A stretch of DNA of 64,000 bases. It comes from Curtobacterium sp. UNCCL20 (lineage in GTDB: Bacteria; Actinomycetota; Actinomycetes; Actinomycetales; Microbacteriaceae). Where the stretch lies: the NCBI RefSeq assembly GCF_900101675.1, contig NZ_FNKG01000002.1, positions 762,298 to 826,297 on the forward strand, read 5' to 3'. The translations under genes and the position numbers were made by a program. Position 1 is the first letter of the stretch. Each line of letters begins with the position of its first letter. This document shows positions 40,733 to 48,622 of the stretch, in pieces. The notes below the pieces were generated by a model. It had not been told where the DNA came from. It was given only the letters and a program-made list of their open reading frames with translations, and did no database searches.

Positions 40733-41656
40733 ATGACGAAGCACCAGCGCACGAAGCGCACCATCGCCGCCCTCGCGCTCGCCGCGGCCACCGCCGTCGG
40801 CCTGTCCGCCTGCATGCCCCCGGGCTACTACGGCGCGAGCGGGACCCTCGACAACGGCGACCAGAAGTCGATGCACGTCGTCGTCTTCAACGGCTGGGAC
40901 GAGGACACCGCCGCGAGCTACCTCTGGAAGTACGTCCTCGAGCAGAAGGGCTACGACGTCCAGCTCACCAATTCGGACGTCGCACCGGCCTACTCGGGCC
41001 TCGCCTCCGGCGACTACGACGTCGTGTTCGACACCTGGCTGCCGAACACGCACAAGCAGTACATGGACACCTACGGGAAGCAGCTGACCGACCTCGGCTC
41101 CTGGAACGACCAGGCGTCGCTCGAGCTCGCCGTGCCGGAGTACTCGGACATCGACTCGATCGACGACCTCAAGGCGCACGCGTCGGACTTCGGCAACAAG
41201 ATCATCGGCATCGAGCCCGCCGCCGGTGAGACCAAGGTCGTGTCCGAGGACGTCATCCCGCAGTACGGCCTCGACGGGATGGACTTCATCACGAGTTCCA
41301 CGCCGGCGATGCTCGCGGACCTCAAGGCCTCGATCGCCAAGAAGGAGGACGTCGTCGTGACGCTGTGGCGTCCGCACTGGGCCTACGACGCCTTCCCGAT
41401 CAAGGACCTGCAGGACCCGAAGGGTGCCCTCGGCAAGAACGAGGAGATCCACACCGTCGCGAAGAAGTCCATCGAGGACGACTTCCCGACGGCATCGAAG
41501 TGGATGAAGGGGTTCCGGATGGACTCCGACACGCTCTACTCGCTCGAGAACGCGCTCGTGAACAGCGGCGCCAAGACGAGCGAGTACCCCGCGATCACGA
41601 AGAAGTGGGCCGCGCAGCACCGGGACTTCGTGGACTCGCTCACGTCGTCGAAGTAG
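40733..41656 (+). CDS. proX: Glycine betaine/proline-binding lipoprotein
   Basis: A 307-residue substrate-binding protein. The signal peptide ends in GLSAC with lipidated Cys27. The mature OpuAC-type domain has HVVVFNGWDEDTAASYLWKY, GDYDVVFDTWLPNTHKQY, and DVVVTLWRPHWAYDAFP; the aromatic residues supply the cation-pi cage for quaternary ammonium compounds. With proV and proW it forms an osmoprotectant importer. A GGAAGGACC site lies ahead of ATG 40733. A perfect hairpin follows the stop. Confidence 0.95.
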   Translation: MTKHQRTKRTIAALALAAATAVGLSACMPPGYYGASGTLDNGDQKSMHVVVFNGWDEDTAASYLWKYVLEQKGYDVQLTNSDVAPAYSGLASGDYDVVFDTWLPNTHKQYMDTYGKQLTDLGSWNDQASLELAVPEYSDIDSIDDLKAHASDFGNKIIGIEPAAGETKVVSEDVIPQYGLDGMDFITSSTPAMLADLKASIAKKEDVVVTLWRPHWAYDAFPIKDLQDPKGALGKNEEIHTVAKKSIEDDFPTASKWMKGFRMDSDTLYSLENALVNSGAKTSEYPAITKKWAAQHRDFVDSLTSSK

Positions 41657-41670
41657 GAAGACCACGGCCT

Positions 41671-41703
41671 GGAGGCGCGGTGCCGGTCCGGCACCGCGCC
41701 TCC
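41671..41703 (+). terminator. proVWX terminator, GGAGGC family
   Basis: GGAGGCGCGGTGCCGG (41671-41686) and its exact reverse complement (41688-41703) are separated by one base; the loop will open by a few pairs. It starts 15 nt after proX. Confidence 0.85.
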
Positions 41704-41758
41704 CGTCGTCCGGCGGCCTTCCTGGGCGACGGCGGTCGCGCGTTGCTTGCATGGAGGG

Positions 41759-42922
41759 ATGGACATCCTCCTCCGACTCCTCGTCGCGGTCGGCTTCGCG
41801 CTGCTCGCCACCGCCGTCGCCGCCCTGGTCCTGCACCTCGTGTTCCGTGCCCTCGCCCGCCGCGAGCGATGGGCCGCCGTCCTGTCCCGTCGGACGAAGC
41901 ACCCGACCAGGACGATGCTCCTGGTCGCGCTGCTCTGGGCGGCGTTCGCGTCGAGCGTCCCGCACAACGCCGACCTGTACCCGTGGCGGGTGGGGGTCTC
42001 GCACACGTTCCTCATCGCGACGATCGGCGTCGGCACCTGGCTGGCGTGCGAGATCGCGATCTTCCTCGAGAGCCTCGGCCTGCACCGCTACCGCGTGGAC
42101 GTCCCGGACAACCGGGTCGCCCGACGCATCCGGACGCAGGTGCTCGTGCTCCGCCGGCTCACCGTCGCGGTGCTCGTCATCATCGGCATCGGCGCGATCC
42201 TCCTGACCTTCCCCGGGGTCGAGGCCGCCGGCGCCAGCGTGCTCGCCTCGGCCGGGCTCATCTCCGTCATCGCCGGCCTCGCCGCGCAGTCGACGCTCGG
42301 CAACGTCTTCGCCGGCATGCAGCTCGCGTTCTCGGGATCGATCCGCGTCGACGACGTCGTCGTGGTCGAGCAGCAGTGGGGCCGCATCGAGGAGATCACC
42401 CTCACCTACGTCGTCGTGCACCTGTGGGACGACCGTCGCTTCGTGCTGCCGTCGACGTACTTCACCTCGACCCCGTTCGAGAACTGGACACGGACGAACA
42501 GCGAACTGCTCGGTGCCGTCGAGTTCGACCTCGACTGGCGGGTCCGACCGGGCGACATGCGCGTCGAGCTCGAACGGATCCTCGAGCGCACCGAGCTGTG
42601 GGACCGCCGGGTACAGGTGCTGCAGGTGACCGACGCGGTGCAGGGGTTCGTGCACGTCCGCGTGCTCGTGACCGCCCACGACGCCCCGTCGCTCTTCGAC
42701 CTGCGCTGCTACGTCCGCGAGGAGCTCGTCGCCTGGATCCAGCGCACCCACCCCGATGCCCTGCCCGTCCAGCGGGTGCTCATGGTCGACGACGTCGCGG
42801 AGCCCCGGCGCCGGACCGCGTCGACGGCGTCGGCGTCGGCGCTGTTCACGCCGGACCAGCAGGACGCGGCGCTCTTCACCGGGCCGATCCAGACGTCGGG
42901 CATCCCGCGGTCCGAGCGCTGA
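41759..42922 (+). CDS. Small-conductance mechanosensitive channel (MscS family)
   Basis: A 387-residue membrane protein. Helices at about 3-25, 43-62, 75-95 and 125-150 lead to the pore-lining helix region ASVLASAGLISVIAGLAAQS, then TLGNVFAGMQLAFSGSIRVDD, the MscS beta domain (VVVEQQWGRIEEITLTYVVV) and the C-terminal domain. It releases solutes on hypo-osmotic shock, fitting a place beside proVWX. ATG 41759 is chosen; TTG at 41747 in the same frame is an alternative. The ribosome-binding GGAGG sits only 1-2 nt from this ATG, so the start is uncertain by a few codons. The C-terminal ~40 residues are polar and probably disordered. Confidence 0.9.
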   Translation: MDILLRLLVAVGFALLATAVAALVLHLVFRALARRERWAAVLSRRTKHPTRTMLLVALLWAAFASSVPHNADLYPWRVGVSHTFLIATIGVGTWLACEIAIFLESLGLHRYRVDVPDNRVARRIRTQVLVLRRLTVAVLVIIGIGAILLTFPGVEAAGASVLASAGLISVIAGLAAQSTLGNVFAGMQLAFSGSIRVDDVVVVEQQWGRIEEITLTYVVVHLWDDRRFVLPSTYFTSTPFENWTRTNSELLGAVEFDLDWRVRPGDMRVELERILERTELWDRRVQVLQVTDAVQGFVHVRVLVTAHDAPSLFDLRCYVREELVAWIQRTHPDALPVQRVLMVDDVAEPRRRTASTASASALFTPDQQDAALFTGPIQTSGIPRSER

Positions 42923-42964
42923 GCACCGGGAGCCGGGCCCCGGACCGGCCCCGGCTCGACCCCG

Positions 42965-43012
42965 GACGGACGGGAGGCACGTGGCGAACCCGCCACGTGC
43001 CTCCCGTCCGTC
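42965..43012. terminator. 22-bp perfect hairpin between convergent genes
   Basis: The arms 42965-42986 (containing GGGAGGCACGTGGCG) and 42991-43012 are exact reverse complements with loop AACC. It is the longest perfect stem in the window and lies between mscS and the small minus-strand gene. Confidence 0.85.
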
Positions 43013-43044
43013 ACCGGCCGCGTCCGCGACCGCACGCTCGCGCG

Positions 43045-43236
43045 CTACGGCTGCCGCGCCTTCACGGCGCGGTCGTCCTCGACGACCGTGCCGATCGCGA
43101 CGATCGTCGTCGCGAGCCACGCCACCCACGTCAGCGCCAGGCGCCAGTCGCGCGGGCCCTGCCGCGTCGTCTGCAGCACGCTGTAGCCGCTGATGATCGA
43201 GCTCCACACGGCACCGTTGAACATGAACTTCCGCAC
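43045..43236 (-). CDS. 63-residue membrane protein, unknown function
   Basis: A small protein starting at GTG 43236, with an AGGAGGA ribosome-binding site 6 nt upstream. It runs RKFMFNGAVWSSIISGYSVL, then QTTRQGPRDWRLALTWVAWL and ATTIVAIGTVVEDDRAVK. Two short hydrophobic segments (about 5-20 and 32-50) flank a basic QTTRQGPRDWR loop. I recall near-identical small proteins in other Microbacteriaceae, which suggests a real gene, but the function is unknown. It is divergent from the transporter at 43330, 93 bp away. Confidence 0.7.
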   Translation of the reverse strand: MRKFMFNGAVWSSIISGYSVLQTTRQGPRDWRLALTWVAWLATTIVAIGTVVEDDRAVKARQP

Positions 43237-43329
43237 GGGTTCCTCCTGTCGTCGTCCCGACCACGCTACCGGCCAGTACATTGGAGCGCCGCCGGTCGCC
43301 CTGCCGGTGCACGCGAAGAGGAGCCCCCG

Positions 43330-44481
43330 TTGCGCCAGGCAGTCATCGGCGCAGTCCTGCTCGTGGTCGGCGCGGTCTGCGTCGCCCTCGGTCTGCTGCC
43401 CCTGTCCGACCTCGCCACGCTCGCCGAGCGGGTGGTCCCCGTCCTGGCGTTCGTGCTCGGACTCACCGTCGTCGCCGAGCTCGCAGCCGACGCCGGCGTC
43501 TTCGACCGACTGGCAGACCTCGCCGCACGGGTCGGCGGCGGCCGCACGATCGGCCTGTGGGGCGCAGTCGTCGTCCTCGCCGTGGTCTGCACCGTGTTCC
43601 TGTCGATCGACACCACCGCGGTGCTCCTCACCCCGATCGTCATCACGCTCGCGCGACGGGTCGGACTGCCGCCGATGCCGTTCGCCCTCACCACCGTCTG
43701 GCTCGCGAACACGGCGTCGCTGCTGCTGCCGGTGTCGAACCTCACGAACCTGCTCGCCGTCGATCGCATCGGGCTCGACGGTCCGATCCCGTTCGCCGGC
43801 CTGATGGTGTGGGCGGCGCTCGCCGGGGTCGTCGTGCCCTGCGCGGTGCTGCTCGTCGTCTTCCGCGGCAAGCTGTTCGGCCGGTACACGCCGGTCTCGG
43901 TGCGACAGGCCACCGACCCGGTGTTCTTCTGGGCGGCGTCGGCGGTCCTCGTCGCGCTCGTCATCGCGCTCACGGCCGGCGTGACCGTCTGGATCGCGGC
44001 GATCGCCGCGGCCGTGGTGCTCGTCGTCGTCGCGGCGTTCCGCGCGCCCGGCGAGCTGAAACCGTCACGCGTGCCGTGGTCGACCCTCGTGTTCGCCGCC
44101 GGGCTGTTCGTCGTCGTCGAGACCCTGCACACCACCGGCCTCACCGACCCGATCGTGCATGCGCTGTCCGGCGGGACGGGAACGGGGTCGCTGCTCCTGC
44201 TCGGAGGCGCCGGCGGAGTCGCCGCCAACCTGATCGACAACCTGCCCGCCTACCTGGTGCTCGAGCCGGCCGCGGGTCACGAGGCCCTGCGCTACGCGGC
44301 ACTCCTCATCGGCGTGAACGCGGGGTGCCTCATCACGCCGTGGGCCTCGCTCGCGACGCTGCTCTGGCACGCGAGGCTCTCCGCCGAGGGCGTCCACCTG
44401 TCGTGGGGGAAGTACATGGCGCTCGGGTGCATCGTCGCGCCGCTCACCGTGGTCGCCGGGGTGCTGGCGCTGCGGTTGTAG
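43330..44481 (+). CDS. SLC13/ArsB-type (ion transporter superfamily) permease
   Basis: A 383-residue membrane protein with about 10-11 helices. Two related half-sites are visible: FLSIDTTAVLLTPIVITLAR in the first half, and NLIDNLPAYLVLEPAAG in the second, the usual duplicated SxTT/xNLP signature of ArsB/NhaD/DASS carriers. NTASLLLPVSNLTNLLAVDR is also typical. The substrate could be arsenite, a dicarboxylate or another anion; no arsR or arsC gene is nearby, which argues against arsenic. TTG 43330 is preceded by AGGAG (43319-43323). The stop is followed by a repeat-rich region. Confidence 0.82.
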   Translation: MRQAVIGAVLLVVGAVCVALGLLPLSDLATLAERVVPVLAFVLGLTVVAELAADAGVFDRLADLAARVGGGRTIGLWGAVVVLAVVCTVFLSIDTTAVLLTPIVITLARRVGLPPMPFALTTVWLANTASLLLPVSNLTNLLAVDRIGLDGPIPFAGLMVWAALAGVVVPCAVLLVVFRGKLFGRYTPVSVRQATDPVFFWAASAVLVALVIALTAGVTVWIAAIAAAVVLVVVAAFRAPGELKPSRVPWSTLVFAAGLFVVVETLHTTGLTDPIVHALSGGTGTGSLLLLGGAGGVAANLIDNLPAYLVLEPAAGHEALRYAALLIGVNAGCLITPWASLATLLWHARLSAEGVHLSWGKYMALGCIVAPLTVVAGVLALRL

Positions 44482-44516
44482 CGGGCGGCGCCGCGAGGGC
44501 GCGGCGCGTCTCGCGC

Positions 44517-44570
44517 GGTGCGCACGGTGCGCGTCTGGCTCGGTGCGGTGCGCACGGTGCGCGTCTCGCC
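44517..44570. repeat. Duplicated GCGGTGCGCACGGTGCGCGT block
   Basis: GCGGTGCGCACGGTGCGCGT followed by CT occurs at about 44517-44538 and again at about 44547-44568, with a unit step of 30 bp. It lies just after the transporter stop and may be a G/C-rich stem-forming region. Confidence 0.6.
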
Positions 44571-44624
44571 AGCTGGTGCCGGGTTGGGCGATCGGTGCGG
44601 GCCTGCTGCGCCGCACCGGGCGCG

Positions 44625-44689
44625 GAACCTCGCACGGGCCGTGACCGACCTCGCGCGGGCCGTGACCGACCTCGCACGGTGCGAGGTTC
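44625..44689. repeat. 21-bp tandem repeat closed by an inverted repeat
   Basis: CCTCGCACGGGCCGTGACCG plus A at 44628-44648, a copy with one change at 44649-44669, and a partial third that folds back as CCTCGCAC/GTGCGAGG (44670-44686). The ends GAACCTCGCAC (44625) and GTGCGAGGTTC (44679) form an outer inverted repeat. The element lies between two convergent genes. Confidence 0.8.
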
Positions 44690-44719
44690 GGGGCGCGTGC
44701 GCTCGGGCGACCCGCGCGC

Positions 44720-45691
44720 CTACAGCCAGTCGCGTGACTTGAACACGCGGTACAGGACGAGCGACGACGCGACGATGAGCGCGAGCGACGCGTACAGCCC
44801 GCCCCACTGCCCTTCGCCCGGGAAGGTCACGTTCTGTCCGAAGAACCCCGTGATGGCCGTCGGGATCGCGATGATCGCGGCCCAGCTCGTCACCTTCTTC
44901 ATCACGGTGTTCTGCCGGTTGGACGCCAGGTTGAGGTTCGTGTCGAGGACGCTCGACACCGCGTCCCGCAGCTGCTCGACGGAGTCCGCGATCGACACCA
45001 GGTGGTCCTCGACGTCCCGGAAGTACGGACGGATCCCATCGGAGATCGTCTCGGCGTCGCCGTGCAGCAGCGACGCGACGCTGTCCCGCGTCGGGACGAC
45101 CTGGCGTCGGAGCACCCCGAGCGCCTTCCGGAGCCGGAACGACCGGCGCTGGATCTGCTGCTCGCGGGGGTTCCCGTGCTCGAAGAGGTCGTCCTCGAGG
45201 TCGTCGATCCGTCGCTCGATGTCCTCGACCGTACGGGTGGCGTGGTCGGTGACGGCATCGAGCAGTGCCCACACGAGCCACGGCACCCCGTGGTCCGCGA
45301 TGTCGGCGTTCGCACCGAGCCGGCGTTCGACGGCACCGGTGTCGACGTCGGCGCCGTGGATCGTCACGAGGGCGTGCTTCGTCACGAAGGCCTTCACCTC
45401 GTGGGTGACGAGTTCGCCCCCGTCGTCGAGTCCGTCGACGTCGTAGACGACCAGGAACAGGCTGTCCCGGTACCGGTCGAGCTTCGGCCGCTGGCCCCGT
45501 TCGACGGCGTCCTCGACGGCGAGCGCGTGGATGCCGAGTTCCTCCTCGACCTGCTCGAGGTCGGCCGGCTGCGGATCGGTGTAGTCCACCCAGACGAAGG
45601 TGCCGTCGGTGGCGACGAGCTCGGAGACCTGTTCGATCGGGAAGTCCTGTTCCGCCGCGCTGCCGTGCCGCCACGCCCGTGTCATGACCAT
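44720..45691 (-). CDS. corA: CorA-family Mg2+/Co2+ transporter with GQN signature
   Basis: A 323-residue protein. The cytoplasmic domain of about 260 residues (VWVDYTDPQPADLEQVEEEL, a long helix with DIERRIDDLEDDLFEHGNPR) is followed by two membrane helices (SWAAIIAIPTAITGFFGQNV and GLYASLALIVASSLVLYRVF) and a basic C-terminal end (KSRDWL). The overall layout and the loop position are those of CorA, but the nearly invariant GMN is GQN here (codons GGA CAG AAC), so ion selectivity may differ. ATG 45691 gives MVMTRAWRHG. The gene is 76 bp from the next minus-strand gene. Confidence 0.88.
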   Translation of the reverse strand: MVMTRAWRHGSAAEQDFPIEQVSELVATDGTFVWVDYTDPQPADLEQVEEELGIHALAVEDAVERGQRPKLDRYRDSLFLVVYDVDGLDDGGELVTHEVKAFVTKHALVTIHGADVDTGAVERRLGANADIADHGVPWLVWALLDAVTDHATRTVEDIERRIDDLEDDLFEHGNPREQQIQRRSFRLRKALGVLRRQVVPTRDSVASLLHGDAETISDGIRPYFRDVEDHLVSIADSVEQLRDAVSSVLDTNLNLASNRQNTVMKKVTSWAAIIAIPTAITGFFGQNVTFPGEGQWGGLYASLALIVASSLVLYRVFKSRDWL

Positions 45692-45767
45692 GCCGTCGAG
45701 CCTAGTGAGACGGCCGACCCGCGATCGCAGGTCGGCCGTCTCACTGTGGGGATCGTCAGTCCCGGGT

Positions 45768-48440
45768 TCAGTAGCCGGAGACGAGCTTGCCGTCCTGCAC
45801 CTTCAGGTACTCGTGGACGTCGAACGTGTCCTCGGCGTGTCCGGAGTCACCGAACAGCGACTTGTAGTCGTAGCCGATCACGCCGTCCTTCGTGCTCTCG
45901 ACCGAGACGCTGCCGGAGCCGCTCGCCTCGACCTCGAGCTCGGGCATCGTGGTCACCTTGTACCGCACCGGACCGTCCGCGTCGTACGGGCCGTACCAGG
46001 GGCAGCCGTCGAGGGCGTCGACGTCGGTCTTCGCCGCGCACGTCTCGATGAGGTCGGTGACGTACTGCTCGGCGTCCGTCGTGAGCTGTTTCGTCGCCTT
46101 CGGCTCGAAGTCGACGTACGGCGAGGACGCGGACCCGACGGTCACGGACTTGGTCCCGCCGGTGAAGTACTTCGTCCCGCCGACCTCGACGGAGTAGGTG
46201 CCGGGGTAGGCGAGGGAGGTGTACTTGCCGTCCTGCACCGTGCCGACCTCCTTGCCACCCACGGTGACCGGCGAGCCCTCGAGCTCGTCGGCGGCGTAGA
46301 GCGAGACGGTGTCCGCGAGCGGCCGTGTGACACGCCACTCGTCCTTGACGAGGAACGACGTCCCGGTGCGGCGGAGCTCGACCTGGCCGGATCGGTTCTT
46401 CCCGCCCTGCTCGTACGTCACCGTGGCGAGGGAACGGTCACCGTTCGTCTGGATCCGCCCGACCCGGACGTCCGTGGGACGGTTCTTCGCGCTCTTGAGC
46501 ACCGCGGAGTCGAGCATGCCCGCGTTCTCCGGGACCTCGCTGAGCTGCTCGGCCGCCCGGGCGTCACCGCGTGCGATGGCCCCGACGTAGGACCGGACGG
46601 TCGGCGCCGGGCCCCAGACGTTCGCGCGGAGGACCGACGTGGTGACGGCGCCCGCGATGACGACGACGATGACGACGCCGCCGGCGACGAGCGAGCGGAC
46701 GAGCACCTTCTTCGCCTTCGGGGACATCGGGGCGACCGGCGCCGCTCCCGCGCCGACGAAGGGCTGCGGGGTGGCGGACCAAGCGCCGGCGGCACCCGGG
46801 TACCCGGGTACGGATCCGTCGACCGGTGCACCGACCCCGGGTGCGGATCCGTCGACCGGTGCACCGACCCCGGGGGCCGGTGCAGCGCCCGCGGACGGCG
46901 CGGAACCGGGGAACGCCGGAGCGGCCCCCGGGACGGGCGCGGCGCCCGGGAACGGCTGCGGAGCACCGGCAGCGCCCGGCGCGACGGGTGCCGGGCACGG
47001 GTCGGTGCCGACGAGCCGGGCCAGCACGAGCACGGGCCGGCTGCCGATGCGGGGGAGCACGACCGGGGCGAGGAACCGCGCCACGGCCTCGATCGCCGCA
47101 CCCCAGAGCGCGAACACGACCGGGGTCCACGGCGTGACGCCGAGCGATCCGACGCCCGCGGAGCCCGGGCCGGTCAGGGCGCTGGCGGCGGTCAGCTGGA
47201 AGCCGACCACGACGGTGCCGAGGACGAACACGACGATCCCGGCGACCAGCCACACCGCGGGGGTGACGACCCAGTCGAGTGCCGTGCGCACCCGGTCGTT
47301 GCGCCGGACGGCCACGGCGAGCCCCGCGAGGACCGCCGAGACGAGCACCACGAGCACGGCGAGCCAGGTCCATCCACCGGCACCGCTGAACACCGAGGCC
47401 GTGTCACCGGCGTCGCCGAAGCCGGAGGTGCCGACGCCGCCGAGGAAGCCGAGCGCCGTCAGGGCGATGGACAGGTTGCCGATGAGCAGCGGGAGCGCGG
47501 CCCCCCAGCTCGGCTGCGCGATGAGGGCGACGACGATCACGACGACCGCGACCAGGACGACGAGGACGACCAGCTGCGAGGCGGCGATCCGGGCGACGCC
47601 GAGGACACGGGCGACGGTGACGGCCCACCGGCCGGAGGCGGACGGACCGGTCAGCACCGAGGGACGTGCGAGGAACGCGGTGAGGGCACCGATGACGAAC
47701 GAGCCGAGGACGCTGCCGAGGCCGACGGCGTGGACCGGGTCGATGTCGAGGCCGGTGGTGGCCGGGAACCGGATCGCGAGCACGAGCCCCGTCAGGGTGG
47801 TCAGCGCGGTGAGGACCAGCCCGCTCAGCACCGAGGTGACGACGAGCTGGGGGAGGGCGAGGGCCCGCGTCCGGATGCGACGGGTGAGCACCACCGCGAG
47901 GACGACCTGGGCGGCGAGGACGAGCACCGGGACCACGCCGATCGAGCCGGAGCCGGACCCCAGCAGCACCACTGAGCCGGACCCGTGCAGTCGTCCGAAG
48001 TCGGCCATCGCGACGAGCTGGGCCGGGGCGCCGAGGAGGACGCTGATGCCGGACAGCAGGGTCTGCACGTCCGGGGTCGCCGAGGCCGCACCGGAGTCGG
48101 TCCCGAAGCCACCGGACGATCCCGAGCCGGTGCCCGAACCGGAGCCCCCGGCCGCGGCGAGCGCCACGGTGAGGAGCAACGACAGCGCCGCGACGACGTA
48201 CGCGGCAACCCAACCGCCGAGTGGGGCGAGGACGCCCGCCAGCCAGTCCCGGCCGGGGACGGTCCGGAGCAGCCGGCCGAACGGGTCGGACGACGGCGCC
48301 GGAGCGGACGGCGCGCCAGCGGGTGGTGCGGCGGAGTACGGCGCACCGGACGACGTCGGCTGCCCCGTCCACTGTGGCGCGGGACCGTTCTGGTGCGCGT
48401 CCCGCGGGTCCTGCGGTGGGACGGGTGGTCGGTCGCTCAT
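45768..48440 (-). CDS. Large multi-pass membrane protein with exported C-terminal domain, unknown function
   Basis: An 890-residue protein. The N-terminal ~60 residues are Pro-rich. Residues about 80-475 contain roughly ten membrane helices separated by Gly/Ser-rich loops (GSGSGTGSGSSGGFG and GSGSVVLLGSGSGS). A Pro/Gly/Ala linker (about 480-566) includes two repeats of GVGAPVDGS. One more helix (about 577-600) leads to an exported domain of ~290 residues with a DUF4878-like start (VRSYVGAIARGDARAAEQLS) and two cysteines in ETCAAKTDVDALDGCPWYGP. I recognise no family for the whole. ATG 48440 follows a GAGAGGAACC site. It is divergent from otsA. Confidence 0.7.
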   Translation of the reverse strand: MSDRPPVPPQDPRDAHQNGPAPQWTGQPTSSGAPYSAAPPAGAPSAPAPSSDPFGRLLRTVPGRDWLAGVLAPLGGWVAAYVVAALSLLLTVALAAAGGSGSGTGSGSSGGFGTDSGAASATPDVQTLLSGISVLLGAPAQLVAMADFGRLHGSGSVVLLGSGSGSIGVVPVLVLAAQVVLAVVLTRRIRTRALALPQLVVTSVLSGLVLTALTTLTGLVLAIRFPATTGLDIDPVHAVGLGSVLGSFVIGALTAFLARPSVLTGPSASGRWAVTVARVLGVARIAASQLVVLVVLVAVVVIVVALIAQPSWGAALPLLIGNLSIALTALGFLGGVGTSGFGDAGDTASVFSGAGGWTWLAVLVVLVSAVLAGLAVAVRRNDRVRTALDWVVTPAVWLVAGIVVFVLGTVVVGFQLTAASALTGPGSAGVGSLGVTPWTPVVFALWGAAIEAVARFLAPVVLPRIGSRPVLVLARLVGTDPCPAPVAPGAAGAPQPFPGAAPVPGAAPAFPGSAPSAGAAPAPGVGAPVDGSAPGVGAPVDGSVPGYPGAAGAWSATPQPFVGAGAAPVAPMSPKAKKVLVRSLVAGGVVIVVVIAGAVTTSVLRANVWGPAPTVRSYVGAIARGDARAAEQLSEVPENAGMLDSAVLKSAKNRPTDVRVGRIQTNGDRSLATVTYEQGGKNRSGQVELRRTGTSFLVKDEWRVTRPLADTVSLYAADELEGSPVTVGGKEVGTVQDGKYTSLAYPGTYSVEVGGTKYFTGGTKSVTVGSASSPYVDFEPKATKQLTTDAEQYVTDLIETCAAKTDVDALDGCPWYGPYDADGPVRYKVTTMPELEVEASGSGSVSVESTKDGVIGYDYKSLFGDSGHAEDTFDVHEYLKVQDGKLVSGY

Positions 48441-48565
48441 GGTGGCTGGTTCCTCTCCTCGCGGGAGGGCGGTACCAGCCGGTGCGGTACCCGTGTGTCC
48501 CCCCGACACGACGCGAAGCCTACCGAAGCCGGCGAACCGCCGTGAATCCGCTGTCGGCACGCTGG

Positions 48566-48571
48566 TAGTTT
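48566..48571 (+). promoter_or_regulatory. -10 box of otsA
   Basis: TAGTTT lies 51 nt before the otsA ATG, giving a leader of about 45 nt with a GAACGGAGAC ribosome-binding site. Confidence 0.4.
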
Positions 48572-48622
48572 CGGCACCGAACCCGGCGCTCGAGCCGGGC
48601 GGAACGGAGACATCCCCACCCC

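Noticed and set aside
43330..44481. Arsenite efflux gene arsB
   Set aside because: The ion-transporter superfamily signature fits ArsB, but no arsR, arsC or arsenic-related gene is nearby, so the substrate is left open.
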